A DNA stretch of 64,000 nucleotides, from the NCBI GenBank assembly GCA_023055355.1, contig JALJCS010000012.1, positions 9,832,501 to 9,896,500 of the forward strand. Direction: 5' to 3'. Source of the stretch: Agelaius tricolor. Its lineage: Eukaryota > Chordata > Aves > Passeriformes > Icteridae. Shown here piece by piece: positions 1 to 12,800 of the stretch. Numbering within the stretch: the stretch's first letter is position 1; each line of letters starts with the position of its first letter. The position numbers and the translations under genes are program-made. The notes under the pieces are model-generated. The model did not search any database. It was not told where the DNA came from and worked only from the letters and a program-made list of their open reading frames with translations.

Positions 1-467
1 GACTTAGAGCCTCTTCTACGGAGCGGAGAGATAAATTCAGCAAGAGGAAACTCCGCAGAAGACATAAATAAATATTCCCCCCCTCACCTTCCGGGGCTAA
101 CTAATTTTGTTGATGAAGGCGCATAACCTTCGGCTCCCTCTTTGAGGCCTTTTCCTTGAAAACAAAGAAATCGGTGCCCACTGCCCCCCTCCCCACTGCC
201 GTCCGTGGATTTTCATAATTGATTTGTTTGATGAGGGAGGCGATAATCGCAGCGACCAGTTCCTCCGCCTCCCACTCTCCGTGCGGCACCGCTTCCCCGA
301 GGAGCGCCTTCCGCACGCTCGCCCCGGGGGCCGCGCCGGGCCGGGGGTGCCCAGGCCGGCTGACAGCTCCAGCTCCCCCCGCTGCCCGCGGCCCCGCCGC
401 ACAGCGCGGCCCACGGGGCGCCGGGGCCTGCGGAGGCCGCTCGGCCCGGCCCGGGCCCGGTACTCAC

Positions 468-533
468 GGGGAAGGCGCGGATCCGCATCTTGGTGTCCTT
501 CCGGCTGCCCGTCCCCTTGCTCAGGTTCGACAT
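468..533 (-). CDS. CUL3: Cullin-3, coding exon 1 (N-terminus only)
   Basis: The minus-strand ATG at 533-531 opens a 22-codon exon beginning MSNLSKGTGSRKDTK and ending RIRAFP. This matches the very conserved N-terminus of cullin-3, the scaffold of BTB-CUL3-RBX1 ubiquitin ligases in cytoplasm and nucleus. The exon ends in CCC followed by a GTGAGT donor (467-462), so the frame reading on past 468 is intron. The start has A at -3. The exon sits in a CpG island, as expected for a housekeeping gene. The remaining exons, including the cullin repeats and the C-terminal neddylation domain, lie left of position 1. Cullin-3 is essentially invariant at this end in vertebrates, so the call is firm despite its length. 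Confidence 0.93.
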
Positions 534-960
534 CTTCGGGGCCGGCGGCGCCTCCGGCGCGGGGCGGCAGAGCCGGGGGACGCGCGGCGGGGCGGTGGAC
601 CCGGGAACGGGGCTGGGGGAGGCCGCTGGCGACCTTCGCTGCGAGCGCGGCCCCCGGGGGGGCGCGGAGGGCGCGGGGGCCGGGCCGACCGGGCCGGGCC
701 GGGCCGGGCGGGAGAGGCGGCGGCGCGGGCCCCTCGCTCCGCTGGCGGCGCTTCCTTCAGCCTCCGCCGCGATGGCGGACAAACATCGCTCACTGCGCAG
801 GGCCGGGCGCCCCCCCTTCCCTTCCTTCCCTTCTCTTCCTTCCCTTGCTCTCGTTCCCTTCCTTCCCTCCCCTCCCACCGCCCGGCACACTCGGATCCGG
901 CCGCGGCGGGGCGGGGGCGGCGGGAGGGCCGGGGGCGGGGGCGGAGGGGGACCTCGCCGC

Positions 961-990
961 TCTCGCGAGCTTTCCGCCGCTCTCGCGAGA
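961..990. promoter_or_regulatory. Two TCTCGCGAG(A) palindromic promoter motifs
   Basis: TCTCGCGAGC is at 961-970 and the perfect palindrome TCTCGCGAGA at 981-990, spaced exactly 20 bp start to start. TCTCGCGAGA is a well-known core motif of vertebrate CpG-island housekeeping promoters. Being palindromic it gives no direction. Here it lies about 430-460 bp upstream of the CUL3 start codon. Confidence 0.75.
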
Positions 991-1247
991 CGTCCCGTCT
1001 CCGGCGGGCCGACACGGCCGCGGCGGGCGGGGAGTGGAGGGCGGGGAAGGCGCGCGGGCGGGGAGGGCGCCGCTGATTGGCGGAAAGCAGCGCCGCGCGA
1101 GGGGGGCGGGGCCAAGGCGGGCGGGCGGTGCGTCCCGTGAGGGGCGGCGGGGCCGCGGCTGCCCGGGAGGGGTCCGTGCACCGCCGGTGCCACGGGAGCA
1201 GGGAATCGCGGTGCCACGGCATCGTCGGGGGCGGAAGAGAGCTGTAA

Positions 1248-1374
1248 AATCATGCAGTCCAACCGGCCACTCACCCGTAGCCCCTAAGTAACTGAACCAT
1301 ATCACCCAGCGCCAGACCCAGACGCCTCTTAAACACCTCCAGGAATGGCGACTCCACCACCTGCTCCACATCCC
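1248..1374 (-). mobile_element. CR1 LINE 3'-end fragment
   Basis: The run from CAGTCCAACC through a decayed middle to CCTCCAGGAATGGCGACTCC is recognisable as the reverse complement of an avian CR1 3' region. It is a short, diverged relic at the edge of the CUL3 CpG island, with no coding capacity. Confidence 0.7.
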
Positions 1375-1520
1375 ACTCGTCGGGCTTGTGGCAGTTGTTT
1401 TATTAGGTTTAAAGCGCAGGTTTTGGTGCCACTACAGGGTTGTGCCAGCGGGCCTCGCAGCTGCTGCAGCTCCGCGGGCAGACGGGGCACGGCAGCACCT
1501 GCCCCCTGCCTGGTACCTGC

Positions 1521-1575
1521 TGTCAGCCTGGTGTCAGCCTGGTGTCAGCCTGGTGTCAGCCTGGTGTCAGCCTGG
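1521..1575. repeat. 11-bp tandem repeat, 5 copies
   Basis: TGTCAGCCTGG is repeated five times without interruption. The repeat creates short valine/serine-rich frames that are not genes. Confidence 0.9.
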
Positions 1576-1693
1576 CACCGCGGCCCTTTTCCTATTCCCT
1601 GCCCTTGGAAAGCACCCGGCTGCCAGTGCTGCCCCTGTGAGTGAATCGTGCCAGCGGCAGGCGAGTCCCGCCGCACAGTGCCGTGATGCAAGG

Positions 1694-1878
1694 CAGGTGT
1701 ATTCAGCGATGCCCTGTGTCTGTGCAGTTCCAGGTGTATTCAGCGATGCTCTGTGTCTGCACAGTGCCAGTTGTATTCATTGATGCTCCCTGCCTGCACA
1801 GTGCCAAGTGTATTCACCCATGCTCTGTGTCTGTGCAGTGCCAGGTGTATTCACCAATGCTCTGTGTCTCAGTGCATG
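1694..1878. repeat. 37-bp minisatellite, about 5 copies
   Basis: Units start with CAGGTGTATTCA or close variants at 1694, 1731, 1768, 1805 and 1842, exactly 37 bp apart. They are followed by GATGCTCTGTGTCTG-type sequence with a few substitutions per copy. Confidence 0.88.
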
Positions 1879-4800
1879 CTTGGGAAATGAGGGTGCCACC
1901 TGAGGCAACGCTTACCATGTGCCCAGAGTTAAATATAGGTCGTTCAGCCAAGGGCAGTTGCTGTAGAATGGTTAGAAAATGTCAGATTCTGGAAGTTAAC
2001 AGAGGGGCACTTCTGGAAGTTAGGCTGCTCAGTCAGAAAGAATCTAGGTCCCAGATGCCAGGGGGCTGACTGAAAAGTTAGTGGGTTTTGAAGCGAAATG
2101 TGCGTCAAAACATGTCTTGCTCAAGATTCCCCAAAGGAAGGAGGTGGCATAGCCAGGAAGAGAATTTCTCTGGGGTGACTCTTGAACTGGACTCTGAATA
2201 CCACGGCATTGTGTGATGCACATTTTGCACTCCATCATCAGTGTTTTCCACACTGCACCTGTTCACAGGGCACAGAAACAGCTTTCCTTCTCTGAGCTAT
2301 TTTGCCTTCTGTCCCAGTGATTTCACCAGTGATGTCCCAGACTGGATTTCACTCCAGTCTCTTGGAGTTGGTTACAAACACTTCCTCTTGGAACTATGCA
2401 TGTTCATATATGACATATTTTTTTAATCTCCTAATCATAATTAAGTATATACGCCTAGAGTAGGTGTTATATAAGAGCAACACAATAAACAATGATTGCA
2501 ACATGACTATGCAATAGGAACCAGTCCTTTTCAAAATTACAGTATAGTCAAAATGCAGATCAAAGATGAGAAGGGAAAGATTACTGGTTGTTAATATGAA
2601 GAATATGGCTTACACATTGTTTCAATATAATTTCAATGTAATTTCTCCTCCTAAGTATTTTCTTTGCCAAATGAGGATAACCTCTTATGTTAATGCAGGT
2701 TTTTTCCCAGTCCATAACAGTTAGGATAAAATAATTTGAAAATGTTTGACTCTTGAAAAAACAGTTTGCAGAACTAAAATAAAAGTAAATTTATACTAAA
2801 ACACATATTTTTTTTCATTTTGAAAATGCTGCAAGAACTCTTTTCAATAAATTTAGTGCACTTTTCAAAACCCAAAACTTTCCCCACAAACCATTTTTGA
2901 AGAACTGGCATTTCTTCTTTCAAGAAAGAAAAAAACCCCAACTTCTGTCCCCAGTACTGCAGGGAGTTTGGGATTAACTTCTCTGATGATTGCTTCTGTG
3001 CTTCCAGAAGCCTTATGCTTATGGCAGCCCTGGACAACCAGCCTCTTTGCCTTCTAAGTTAATGCACATTTTTTATCTAAAAGTAGAAGAGTGCTGACTC
3101 ACCCTCAGACACTGTTCAGGCTGGCACATAACACCCAACAAAAAATAAAATATTCTCCTACTAAGTAATCTCTATTCTCACATCAAAAAGCTTCCTTTTA
3201 CACATGAGTTTCTAGCTACCACACACTAGCTCAAGTGTAATGATAGCTCTAATTTTATTACTAAATGCTGAATTTGGAGCCTGAGCCTTCTCTTTGTGCA
3301 GATTTATGGCCCAGTGTGTCACATCTGCTAGCACAGATTCCTCTGGAGCTCCTTCTTTCATGTCTGAGCTCTGTTCTGTGGCTGTCCAAGGTGCAGACAA
3401 TTACCATTTTTAGTGCAAATTTTCTATTTCCATACCTAATATCCAAAAGGAGGTTTCACTATAAGTTACCTTTTAAGCTTACACAGAGAACTAATTGAGA
3501 TGTTTGTTAAGTGCTTATAGTGTTAATTCCAGGTGGGTCTAACCAGAAGGAGGACAGGCAGGTGGAGGAGGACAGATCAGCACAGGAAGGGTGATGCACC
3601 CTGTGGCTTCCCAGGTCACCCCAGCTGTGTCCCAAACCTCTCATGTCCTTCTGTGGTGCAGCCACGAGGGAATGGTTCTTGTGCACAGGAGGGTCACCCC
3701 TGTTGGAATGTGAGCGTTGAGCAGCCTTAAACCCAGCTTACAGCAACCACAACATGCAGAGCTATGAACAGCCCCAGAATCATTTACCCCAGTGCAGAGA
3801 ACAGCTCAGCATGATCCTAAGAAGTCATTTACAGTTTGGGTTTTGTGTTTTCCTGAAGTCCTGTCAGTCCTCTGATTTCAGATACTGCTGATCTCACTAA
3901 ATGACAGGGGACATTGCTGAGGTGCCCGCCAGTTCACACAGAATATCTCCACCTGAATAACACATCACCTCCTTGCTGTCAGCACCAGCGGGATGGCCCT
4001 TTGCATTGACCTGGATGTCTTGAAGGTCACAGCAAATCTTTAATTATTTAAATACTGGGTTTATAATCTGATCTATATCTTAACATACAATTTTAATCAT
4101 GTGAAGGGCATCAGAAATTTTAGAAGAATGTAAAGAGCACATTATATTGGAATTGATCTAAATTTACATTTTTGTAATTAGGCCTCTAGGCAGAACATCA
4201 CTTGTGCTAACTTCCAGAAAAATATTCAATATATACCTGTGCAAATATGATTTCTTTATTTCAAATCATGACTTTCAGCTTGGTGAGGCTTAATTGTGTT
4301 TCACCAAAGCCAAGAACTGTGACTTATTTTTTTAAGTAACCGTCCGTTCCAAGGAGTCATACATGCATATTCTCAGGTCTTCCTTACGCAGGGGTGAGGG
4401 ATTGAAATACAAAAACATAAAGAAAGAAAAGTATTTCTATCACAGAATGACCACATCCTGGTCTGCAGAGCACTAAATGCCTGACTGCAGACTCAGGGAC
4501 AAACATTGCAGGGCTTGAACTCACTGTAAGGTAGAAAAAAAATTTCCTTGTGTGATGGGAAAAAGTGAGATCCCTCCCTAAAAAACCCAGATTCAGAAGG
4601 AGGGCTCTGCCCACCCCAAATCTTTTTTATTTTTTTCACTTTTTTTTCCTGTGAGTGCCTGGATCATTTTGCACGCAATGGTTGCTTTCAGATTTGCATA
4701 ATTGATACGTGACACACTAACCATATACAAGCCAGTTCAAGCATCCTATGAATGAACCACAGACTGGCTTTTAACTGATTATATTGAGGATTCTGCCAAA

Positions 4801-5746
4801 AGCAGAATCTTATTCTAAGTCACTGAAAGGACAAAAAAACAGCTCAGGACAACCTGATAAATATATACTTGTAATGCCTTAATTCCTTCCCTGCAAATCA
4901 CAACCAACTGACTGATTTGTGTACGGGATTCCTAGATTTCAGTAGGTACAGGGACAATAGCTTCCTGTAGAAACAGGATCAATATTTAGAAATATGATTT
5001 ACCAAGATGCTATTACATTTCTCTTTGAAGAAACAGAACAATTTCAAGGCATAACGTTTCTCATTATTGTTTCTCTATCCATTTAGAGACTTTTTTTCCC
5101 TTTCATGTATGTCCTGGATGAAGAAAAAACTTGTTTTTATCTTCCTCAATCACTATTTCAGAGAAGTTTAGGCAGAGGTATAATTCACTGTAATAAAGCT
5201 ACTTGCATTTCAGGTAGATCTGTAAGTTTGGAGTTGGTTTTTTTTCCCCTTATTTCTTCCTTCTCTGGAATAATGTACAAAATATTTTGTTTGCTCTAAC
5301 AAGGATCACAGTTGGGTTTTATTTTTTGTTTTGTTTGGGGTCTTTTTTGACATGGTAGGGGTGGCTGAGAGGCCTGGGGGTGCAGCGAAAGGCTGTGGAG
5401 TGCTGAGACAAGAAGGAAAACAAGCAGCATAAAGTTACTTGCTTGCTCACTCATGGAAACTTGTTGCTTGGAACATTTAGCTAGGATATGTTTAAATTTA
5501 ATTTCTGTTGCATTTAAATGCCACCACAAACACAGTAAATGCTAAAATATGACAGTCTAAATAACTCAACAGTTTCAAAATTAAAACAGACTAAATTACT
5601 TTCAAATATTTTTGCAAGCAGGAAGAGATGTGGAGGTACTGTCTCAACCCTGTTTTCTCTGTTCCTGCCCTGACTGACAGGCAGAGCCCTTGCTGCTGGG
5701 CACAGCTGAAGGCAGGCTGTCCCTCAGAGCTCTGTGCATGGCTTTG

Positions 5747-5770
5747 AGCAGCAGCAGCAGCAGCAGCAGC
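5747..5770. repeat. (AGC)8 microsatellite
   Basis: Eight uninterrupted AGC triplets. No surrounding exon is recognisable, so the serine run it would encode is probably not translated. Confidence 0.95.
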
Positions 5771-8700
5771 ACAGGCTCAGCAGCACTGGTTGCACAAGAC
5801 CTGCCTGCAGTGCCGGCCGGCTCACAGCGGGCTGTTTACAGCACGGTGCTCAGCATGGGCAGGAGGAGATGATGAGGCTGCTGTAATGAGCACATCATGT
5901 AGTGGCACATTTCAAAAACAGGTCTAACCAGACAATGCACATAATAACCAAAATTAATGCTGTCCAAACACCACTGGCTTCCCTTTCAGTACCTGACCCA
6001 CTTCAAGTTCGTTGGAATAACACTGAAGTCCTTAACAGGCTAAGTCAAGTGTCAGTTCCAGTGCAAACTGCCATCTCTGATGCAGGTCGTTGGCACTGAT
6101 CTTGCACAATGTGACTGCAGAAGACATGAGCAAACCATGGCCTGCAATTCCTGTAATTTCCCAGCACTGCAGCTTCCCTGATGGCAGCAATCCACACCCT
6201 GCCTGGTCTGTGTCAAGCAGGGGCTGCAGCAGCACTGTGGGTCAGTGTGTCTGTGTGTCTGTGTGTCCTCGCTGCAACAGGAGAGGCTGTCCCATCGGGA
6301 ACAGGCAGGCTCCTGGCATACTGCCCCAGCTTTGAGCTGTGAAACCACTGCTTCACTCTCGAGGGCAGAGTGTAAACAGACTTCCAGGAGTGTGACAGGA
6401 GATGTAGTTGGAGCACGTTGTTTGTGCAAGGCTCACATTAGAAAAAAAAATCATGCTACAGAGTTCCAGCCAAGGGTGAAAGCTGCAGTGGTGCGGTCAG
6501 ACAGATGGTTCAGTGTTGCAGTAGTTCAGGTTCAGATATCTTCCCTGTCACATCACAACAATCTGCTCTTAAGAGGTGAACAAATGTGAATATATTGTGT
6601 CAGAAGATAGCCTCAAAGAGCCAGATGCTTCAAAACACTCGAGGCAACCTTTCAGGAAAAAAAAAACCAACCTGCTTTCTGTGACAAACCACAGAAGAAA
6701 ATACTGTGCACCAACCCAAGTAAAAATTAAAAAACTGCACCAGTACCATCATCTACACAAACACCTACCAAAAGGTTAGGGGTAACTTGTTCTTGGTGCA
6801 TAAAGCACCCACCTGGGAAAGTGGTTTCTGAGAGTACTGCCATTTAAATCTAGTAGGAAAAGAGAGCCCGACAAATTGCTTGGAAACTGAAGCAAGATCA
6901 AAAACAATGCAACACCAAAGACAATTATTCCTTGCAACTATTTACTTACATATGTGACAGATGCCTCATTATTCAACCTGTCAAATGAAGCTTAGTAACC
7001 TGCTAAATACCAAGTCAGACTCCAAATGGGGTGAATTCTGTCAGGAGTAGCCACTAATGCTACATCCTTCCAGAACCTCTGGATTTAGTCACTTTAGTAA
7101 TAGCAGCAGCAGCTCTTGGCATCATCTGCAGATGCAGGTGTGTAATGTAGACTTTTGGGAGCATTTACCTGCTGCTTTGTGTGGCACAGACAGGGCTGAT
7201 GGAGAATGTCTGAGATAGCTGACAAATCTTTCTTCTTATGAGATCTAGTGTCTTAGTACCAATTCAGTTTCTGTGGGACTGGAAGAAGTTACTTTGAAGC
7301 TTGAGGGAAAAACACGTTTCACATTTTTCATGGTTACATTCACCAGAGATTACTTTATTTGTGGCTGTTGCTGACTTTCACACCTCAGCTATTCTGACGT
7401 TTCCTGTTTGATAACTGACAGAGAATTGCTTGTCTTGCATACTTAAAATGCCTGTACATTTGTGGCCTTTTCACATTCTCTAAACCTAGGTAAAACTCTA
7501 GGTTTCCCACATGTACATTTCTTCTAAAATGTACATATTGTTCTAAAAGTTACTTTTGCATAAGAGAAGGCTCTACCCAGGTGCAGTTTGCATCCTTTGC
7601 AGGTCCTTTACACTGCTACAACAGGCCTTGGGCTGTCAAGTGACTAATGTTCAGTCTCACATCATGCATTTAGTGGCCAAGCAGCTGTGCCAGTTTAAGA
7701 TGTGACCAACATTCAGGTGTTTGTCATCACTCTGCAGCAGCTGTACAGTCAACACAGAGTATAAAAAGCGACATAAAAAAATCAGTGTTTAAATTCCAGC
7801 AGAAAAGTCAGGTAGATGAACTCACATCACTCCTACCAGCACTTACTAACCTGCTGTCTTTGCACTAAAACTCATGATGAGTGCCCAGATGATGTATTCT
7901 GGCATCTCAGCTGTACCAGGAAGAAGGTAATTTTCAGCTTATGGCTGGAGATGGACATCTTCAAGTGCCACAAAGCCATTTCTACAGTGACCACGTGACT
8001 GAAGCCTCAGAAAACAGTCATTATGTTACAGGCAGCTGGTAAACATCCTCTTCCAGACCTGGTTCTGCAGGCTAAAGATGCCAGGCATCTGGAATGGGCA
8101 TTCCCAGCTACCAGGGCTCTCCCTGGAATGAACTGGAATTGTGCTGCAGTTTTCCTGCTCTGCCTGACACAAAGCATGCTGGTTTGTCAAGCCTGCCTTT
8201 GGCAGCTGTTTGATCTAACCCACCAGAACTTGCCTGGAACAGAGTAGTTAGCGAGCATTAATTGCCCTGGTTACACCTTTTTAGCAGAGTTGTGCTGTTG
8301 GTAACTCCTGGTTGTGATGAAAATGCAAAACTGGGGACAGAGAGACTAAGATTTCAGAAAAGGGGTTTGCAAAATGGGAATGGCACATGACCATCAAGTA
8401 GTCAAGTAAATTGAGTAGTACAACTGTCCATTTTTTTTCTAGTTCTGATTAAAAAATACAAAACATCAATGATAAACACAACTGTCTTACGGCCCTTAAA
8501 CAGCTCTCAAATCACAAGGTTGAGTTCAATGCAAGAAATGATCTTTTAATAGCTTTTATTCCATGACAGTGAATTGAGACAAGATGCCTCTTTAAACCAC
8601 AAAATTATTGCTACTATCTTCACTACACTGTCATCTGAGAGGCAACAAACAGTACTTTTATCTGGCACTAGACAAGCACAAAAAATAGACAATTTCTGCA

Positions 8701-9763
8701 AAAAGATTTGCAAATCATGCAGATATGGGAAAGGTTATGGGAAAGGTGTGGCAGGAAGGAAGATGTGTTTTCAGGAATGGGATTATGGTCCTTGGCTTTA
8801 CAGTCTGAAAGGAGGCTTGAAGCAACAGAGAAAAAGAAGAAGGTCACATAGTAGATAAACTGAACCTGGTGTGAACATGCATGAGATCACCTTGGTGTGC
8901 ATCTGTCTCTTGTACAGAGTCCAGTGGGTTTGGCAAAGCAGGCCCACGTGTGCTGAGCCTGGCTTTTGGAACAGTCATGACGTGGATGCAAGGTAAAAAA
9001 GCAGCTTTGGATTCCAATGTGTTATTTATTTGATCTTGGAGAAGTACCTAAATAAATAATCTCCTCCTGAGAAAGAATGGTGTGTTGGTAGTGCAGACCC
9101 ATTCCCATAAAACTGCTACAGTTTCTCAAGACATTAAAAGACAAAGTTCAGAAAAAAGAAGAGTTACATACACCTAAATAAAAATCTATATGCAAGACCA
9201 TCTTCCTCGGATGGATGTATCAGATGCATGGCAAAATTTTCCTAATATAAATACAATGTATCAAGAAAAGTTCATTGGTACTGATGTACTTTATACAAGC
9301 CTCCTGTGCTGGTAAAAAGAAAATAAATATTTGATCAAACAATGTCTCCTTTTCAAGGTGATGCTCAGGTTGGCAATCACATTTCTTTGTGTCTCTCTCA
9401 CACCCAAATTCTTTCTAGGGATTGAAATCAGCTGTGGCCATATCTCAAGGCTTATTTGGCTCCAGCTTCATGGCTAGGGGATGTTTTATTCATGTCATTA
9501 CTAAAATCACTACTTCAATTTAAAATGCTGTCAGACAGTCTGCAGGTTCTGCCCATAGAGGATAAGCCAAGCAATATTCCTCAAATGAGCTGTATTGCAC
9601 ATAGCACTCTTGAAAATCAATTTTTATTGCATATACCATTGATATTTCTTAATTTGAGCAAACAGCAAGTTCAATACCACTGTAAAAAATGTGACTCTGT
9701 AAAGCACTTCTGGTTTAGTATGGAGAGAGAATACTAGTAGTAATGCTAAGACAGACAATAAGA

Positions 9764-9817
9764 ATTATTTTTAGGAGATATTTTTCTTCTATTATTTCTA
9801 GGAGATATTTTTCTTCT
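9764..9817. repeat. 27-bp tandem duplication
   Basis: Two adjacent copies of a 27-bp unit beginning ATTATTT and ending GATATTTTTCTTCT, differing at one base. Confidence 0.9.
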
Positions 9818-12800
9818 TCTCTGTTTAATGGGGTCCTTCCAATATCTAACTGGGAGTGGAGGGATTAAAAAAAAATTCTACAAATTTCTTAACCATAATT
9901 TCCCTCACCAACTTTTCTGGTTCTTCTAATTGAGAAATTACAACAGCTAGGAATAGGCACATGTTATTATCAGAGACCTTTTGCAACTGGTAACATGGAT
10001 CCAGTTATACGCTTCATTACTTTCTATTGGTTTCTATATGAGTGTAGTATTAAAAAACCCCAAAAAGGACAGGAAAACACAAAAAAAAACCCCAATATTC
10101 TGGCATTTAAAAAATGTTATAAATTCATTTTTTGTCAACATTAATAAAAATTTCCTTCTATTTTACTTTAAAGGCCATTTTAAGGGATATTTCTGATGTC
10201 TGCAGTATGCAGGACAACTGTGTGTATGCATATTTATTGGAAACCCCATCAATCCACCTGTCTTTAAAAAGGCTCTTAATTAACTTGCAAGGGTTTGGGT
10301 TCACGTTAGCTAAAGACCCTCAGAAATTCTCCTCCTCAAAGATTTCCAATTTTATTTTATTTTTTAAGCGAAGCAGGCATCTTAGCAGAACATGAATTTA
10401 ACAAATGTGTGTATTAATGAAGTGAATGTGGGATGAATGTTAATTGCAAACCTTGTCTTTAGTACCAGATTGTTCAGGAAATATAAGTAAGTAAATTCTA
10501 GGGTAGTCTTGAGGTGTTTTAGAAATAACAGGAACAACACTTGTGCTATTTTAGCCATTTTGTTGTTGAAATGCTATGACTTGGAGTTTAGCAACTCCTA
10601 GACATCAGGCAACAGCTCAGCAAACCCAGGTTTGCAGATTTCTTCAAACCAGGAACGTCAAAGAGTTTTCTTCTGCCAAATTAGACAAAGTCAGCCAAAT
10701 GGAAAGGTGTAAATCCTGTCCTCTTGAGCCCTGAGCATCTCTAGCCCCCTCCAGGGCCTGGCAGAGGTCGAAGCTGTCAGCTCTCAGCAGCTGTAAAGAG
10801 CATGGGGCATAATGCCAGCTTTTAAATTAAACAAACAAAAATACTTTTCTTGTTGACTTTTAAAGGCATGTATATTTCTTTCACACTTAGTGCTCAGTAC
10901 ATGGTCTTATTTAAGTGAGTGGCTGGAAAAGTACCAAGGACTTTTATATGCTTTCATTGCCAAAAGGAAGACTGCAGGATTTTTGAATGCAGGATCTAGG
11001 AAGAATCCCCCGCTCCATCTCTGGGCCAGCTGGACTATTAGGAGTTGGGAGTATTTTTGACCAGATTGGAAAGTCCTAAAGGTCATTTCACAAGCCCCAT
11101 CAATCAGCCTAATGCTGGGCCAGTTGCCATAGCAGAAACATGTTTAAAGAATTTTTGATTAGTTAAAAGGGCGATCCATTTAATTGTAGGCTTTTACCCA
11201 GGAAGAGTGGCAAGTGTTTGTTTTTTAATTTATTTTATTAATTTTAATATTTTTTTAATTTAATGCTGCTTTCACATTGCAGAACAACCCTGAATTAAAG
11301 GATTTGTCCTAATGAATGGAAATCTCTTATTCAAATACAAATGTTACCCTTAATAAAATATTCCAAACACTTCTTCACCATGGGTAAGAGAAAACATATA
11401 TAAATGCTTTTCCAAAAGGGGGAGAGAACTGATGAAAAGTGACTCTCTTACTGGAATTTTGCATAAGGTATAGCTGGTGCATCATATACAGGAGGGGTGT
11501 TGTTATTTAGCACACACACGTGGGTTGCAGTAAATGCAGTGCTGGGCTGTGGAAAGAGTGACATACAGTGCTTACTAACAAGAAAATATGTTCAGTTGCC
11601 TATGAGAAGAAATGCTATGATATTCTAGAGTTGCTTTTTTCCCTGCAGCTTCCCAGATGTTGGAAAGCATCCAGAAAGAAGAGAGTAACTTCAAAGTCTG
11701 ACTCTGTGTACCTTCTGCCAAACTTCCAAAATCCTCATATGATATGAAGAGGGCTAAATAGCTGAAAAAAACATGTGGTGGAACAGGTGCAATTCTTTCC
11801 ACGGGGAACATAAATTTTCTCGTTTCCAGAGCACAAACCATTAGCACTCTCTGTCTCTCTCTTCATGTCCTTTTCCATTTCTTGTTTCTTTCCTAGTTAT
11901 TCCTCTCCAAAAAACCCCAACCAAGCCAGCCTTCCCTACATGTAAATCTACACCACACCAGCCAGTCCTTTACATAACTCTGCCAAGCTCTTTCCACACA
12001 TTTCAGCACTAGCTTGTGACATTATTTTTAGGCTTTTTCTTTCTCGTTGAAACTCTTTGCACCAGCATCTGGGACTCCTCCTCCAGAGCAAGCTTCCAGA
12101 GCCACCATTGTGAAACTGCTGCAGCACTGAATGCAACCAGAGCAAGGCAGGAGGCTTGCATTCCTTCCTGCAGAGGTGTTACTGGCCCTGATGTCTTGCT
12201 TTACAGACATTTATATTGTATACATAGACATATATGTACATTTCTTCTCAGTGGGGAAGGACCTCCCTACTCATTCATAGCATTGTACATATCACCAACA
12301 CATATCTTGAGGAGGCCTTCTAAACCTGAAGGTCAAACATTTAATTAAAAATTACTATGCCTTTCAGGCCTCCTTGCACATGAGATCCATGGGAGCCCAG
12401 TTGCTGTGTGTGGTGAGGCAGTGCCAGGCTGGCTCTCAGGTGCACAGTCAGACCCACTGCTGGCAGGGAATTCATCCAGGGTCCAGCTTCTGCAGCCATA
12501 AGGAAAAAAAGTATCTACTTTTGGTTGGCAGGAATGTAATGATTCAAGCAAGATTTGTACTCACAGTGTTTTCTTCTCAGTATTACACAGGGGGTGGAAT
12601 GCAGAGGACTTTGCTCTGTGTTTTAATGAAGACTTGCAGCGGAATTTTTCATTCAATGATTTTTTACCGGCCTACAAGAATGACTTGGCCTGAAGGATTC
12701 GGTGTCCAAACACACAGATTACCCAATGCAATCTATTATTTCCCTGGTGTTCATTAGTCCCAGTCCTGTGAATCAAGAGCTCTGTTGGGTAATCCTGCAT

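Larger units (their letters stand above)
280..1190. promoter_or_regulatory. CUL3: CpG island and promoter/5'UTR of CUL3
   Basis: This block is strongly GC- and CpG-rich, unlike the AT-rich DNA on either side. It surrounds CUL3 exon 1 and extends upstream of it (rightwards, since the gene is on the minus strand). It contains GC boxes (for example around 1100-1112), an ATTGG (reverse CCAAT) at 1076-1080, a CCGCGATGGCGG YY1-like element at about 767-778, and the paired TCTCGCGAG palindromes listed separately. The transcription start is not directly visible; these elements place it in roughly 750-960. Long frames crossing the block on both strands are the usual consequence of few stop codons in GC-rich DNA. 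Confidence 0.85.

Noticed and set aside
213..1371. Several long overlapping frames on both strands across the CUL3 CpG island, including a plus-strand frame from ATGGCGGAC at 771
   Set aside because: GC-rich DNA has few stops. The frames are Pro/Arg/Gly-rich, overlap one another, and show no family resemblance except the 22 CUL3 codons. The ATGGCGG looks like a YY1-type element.
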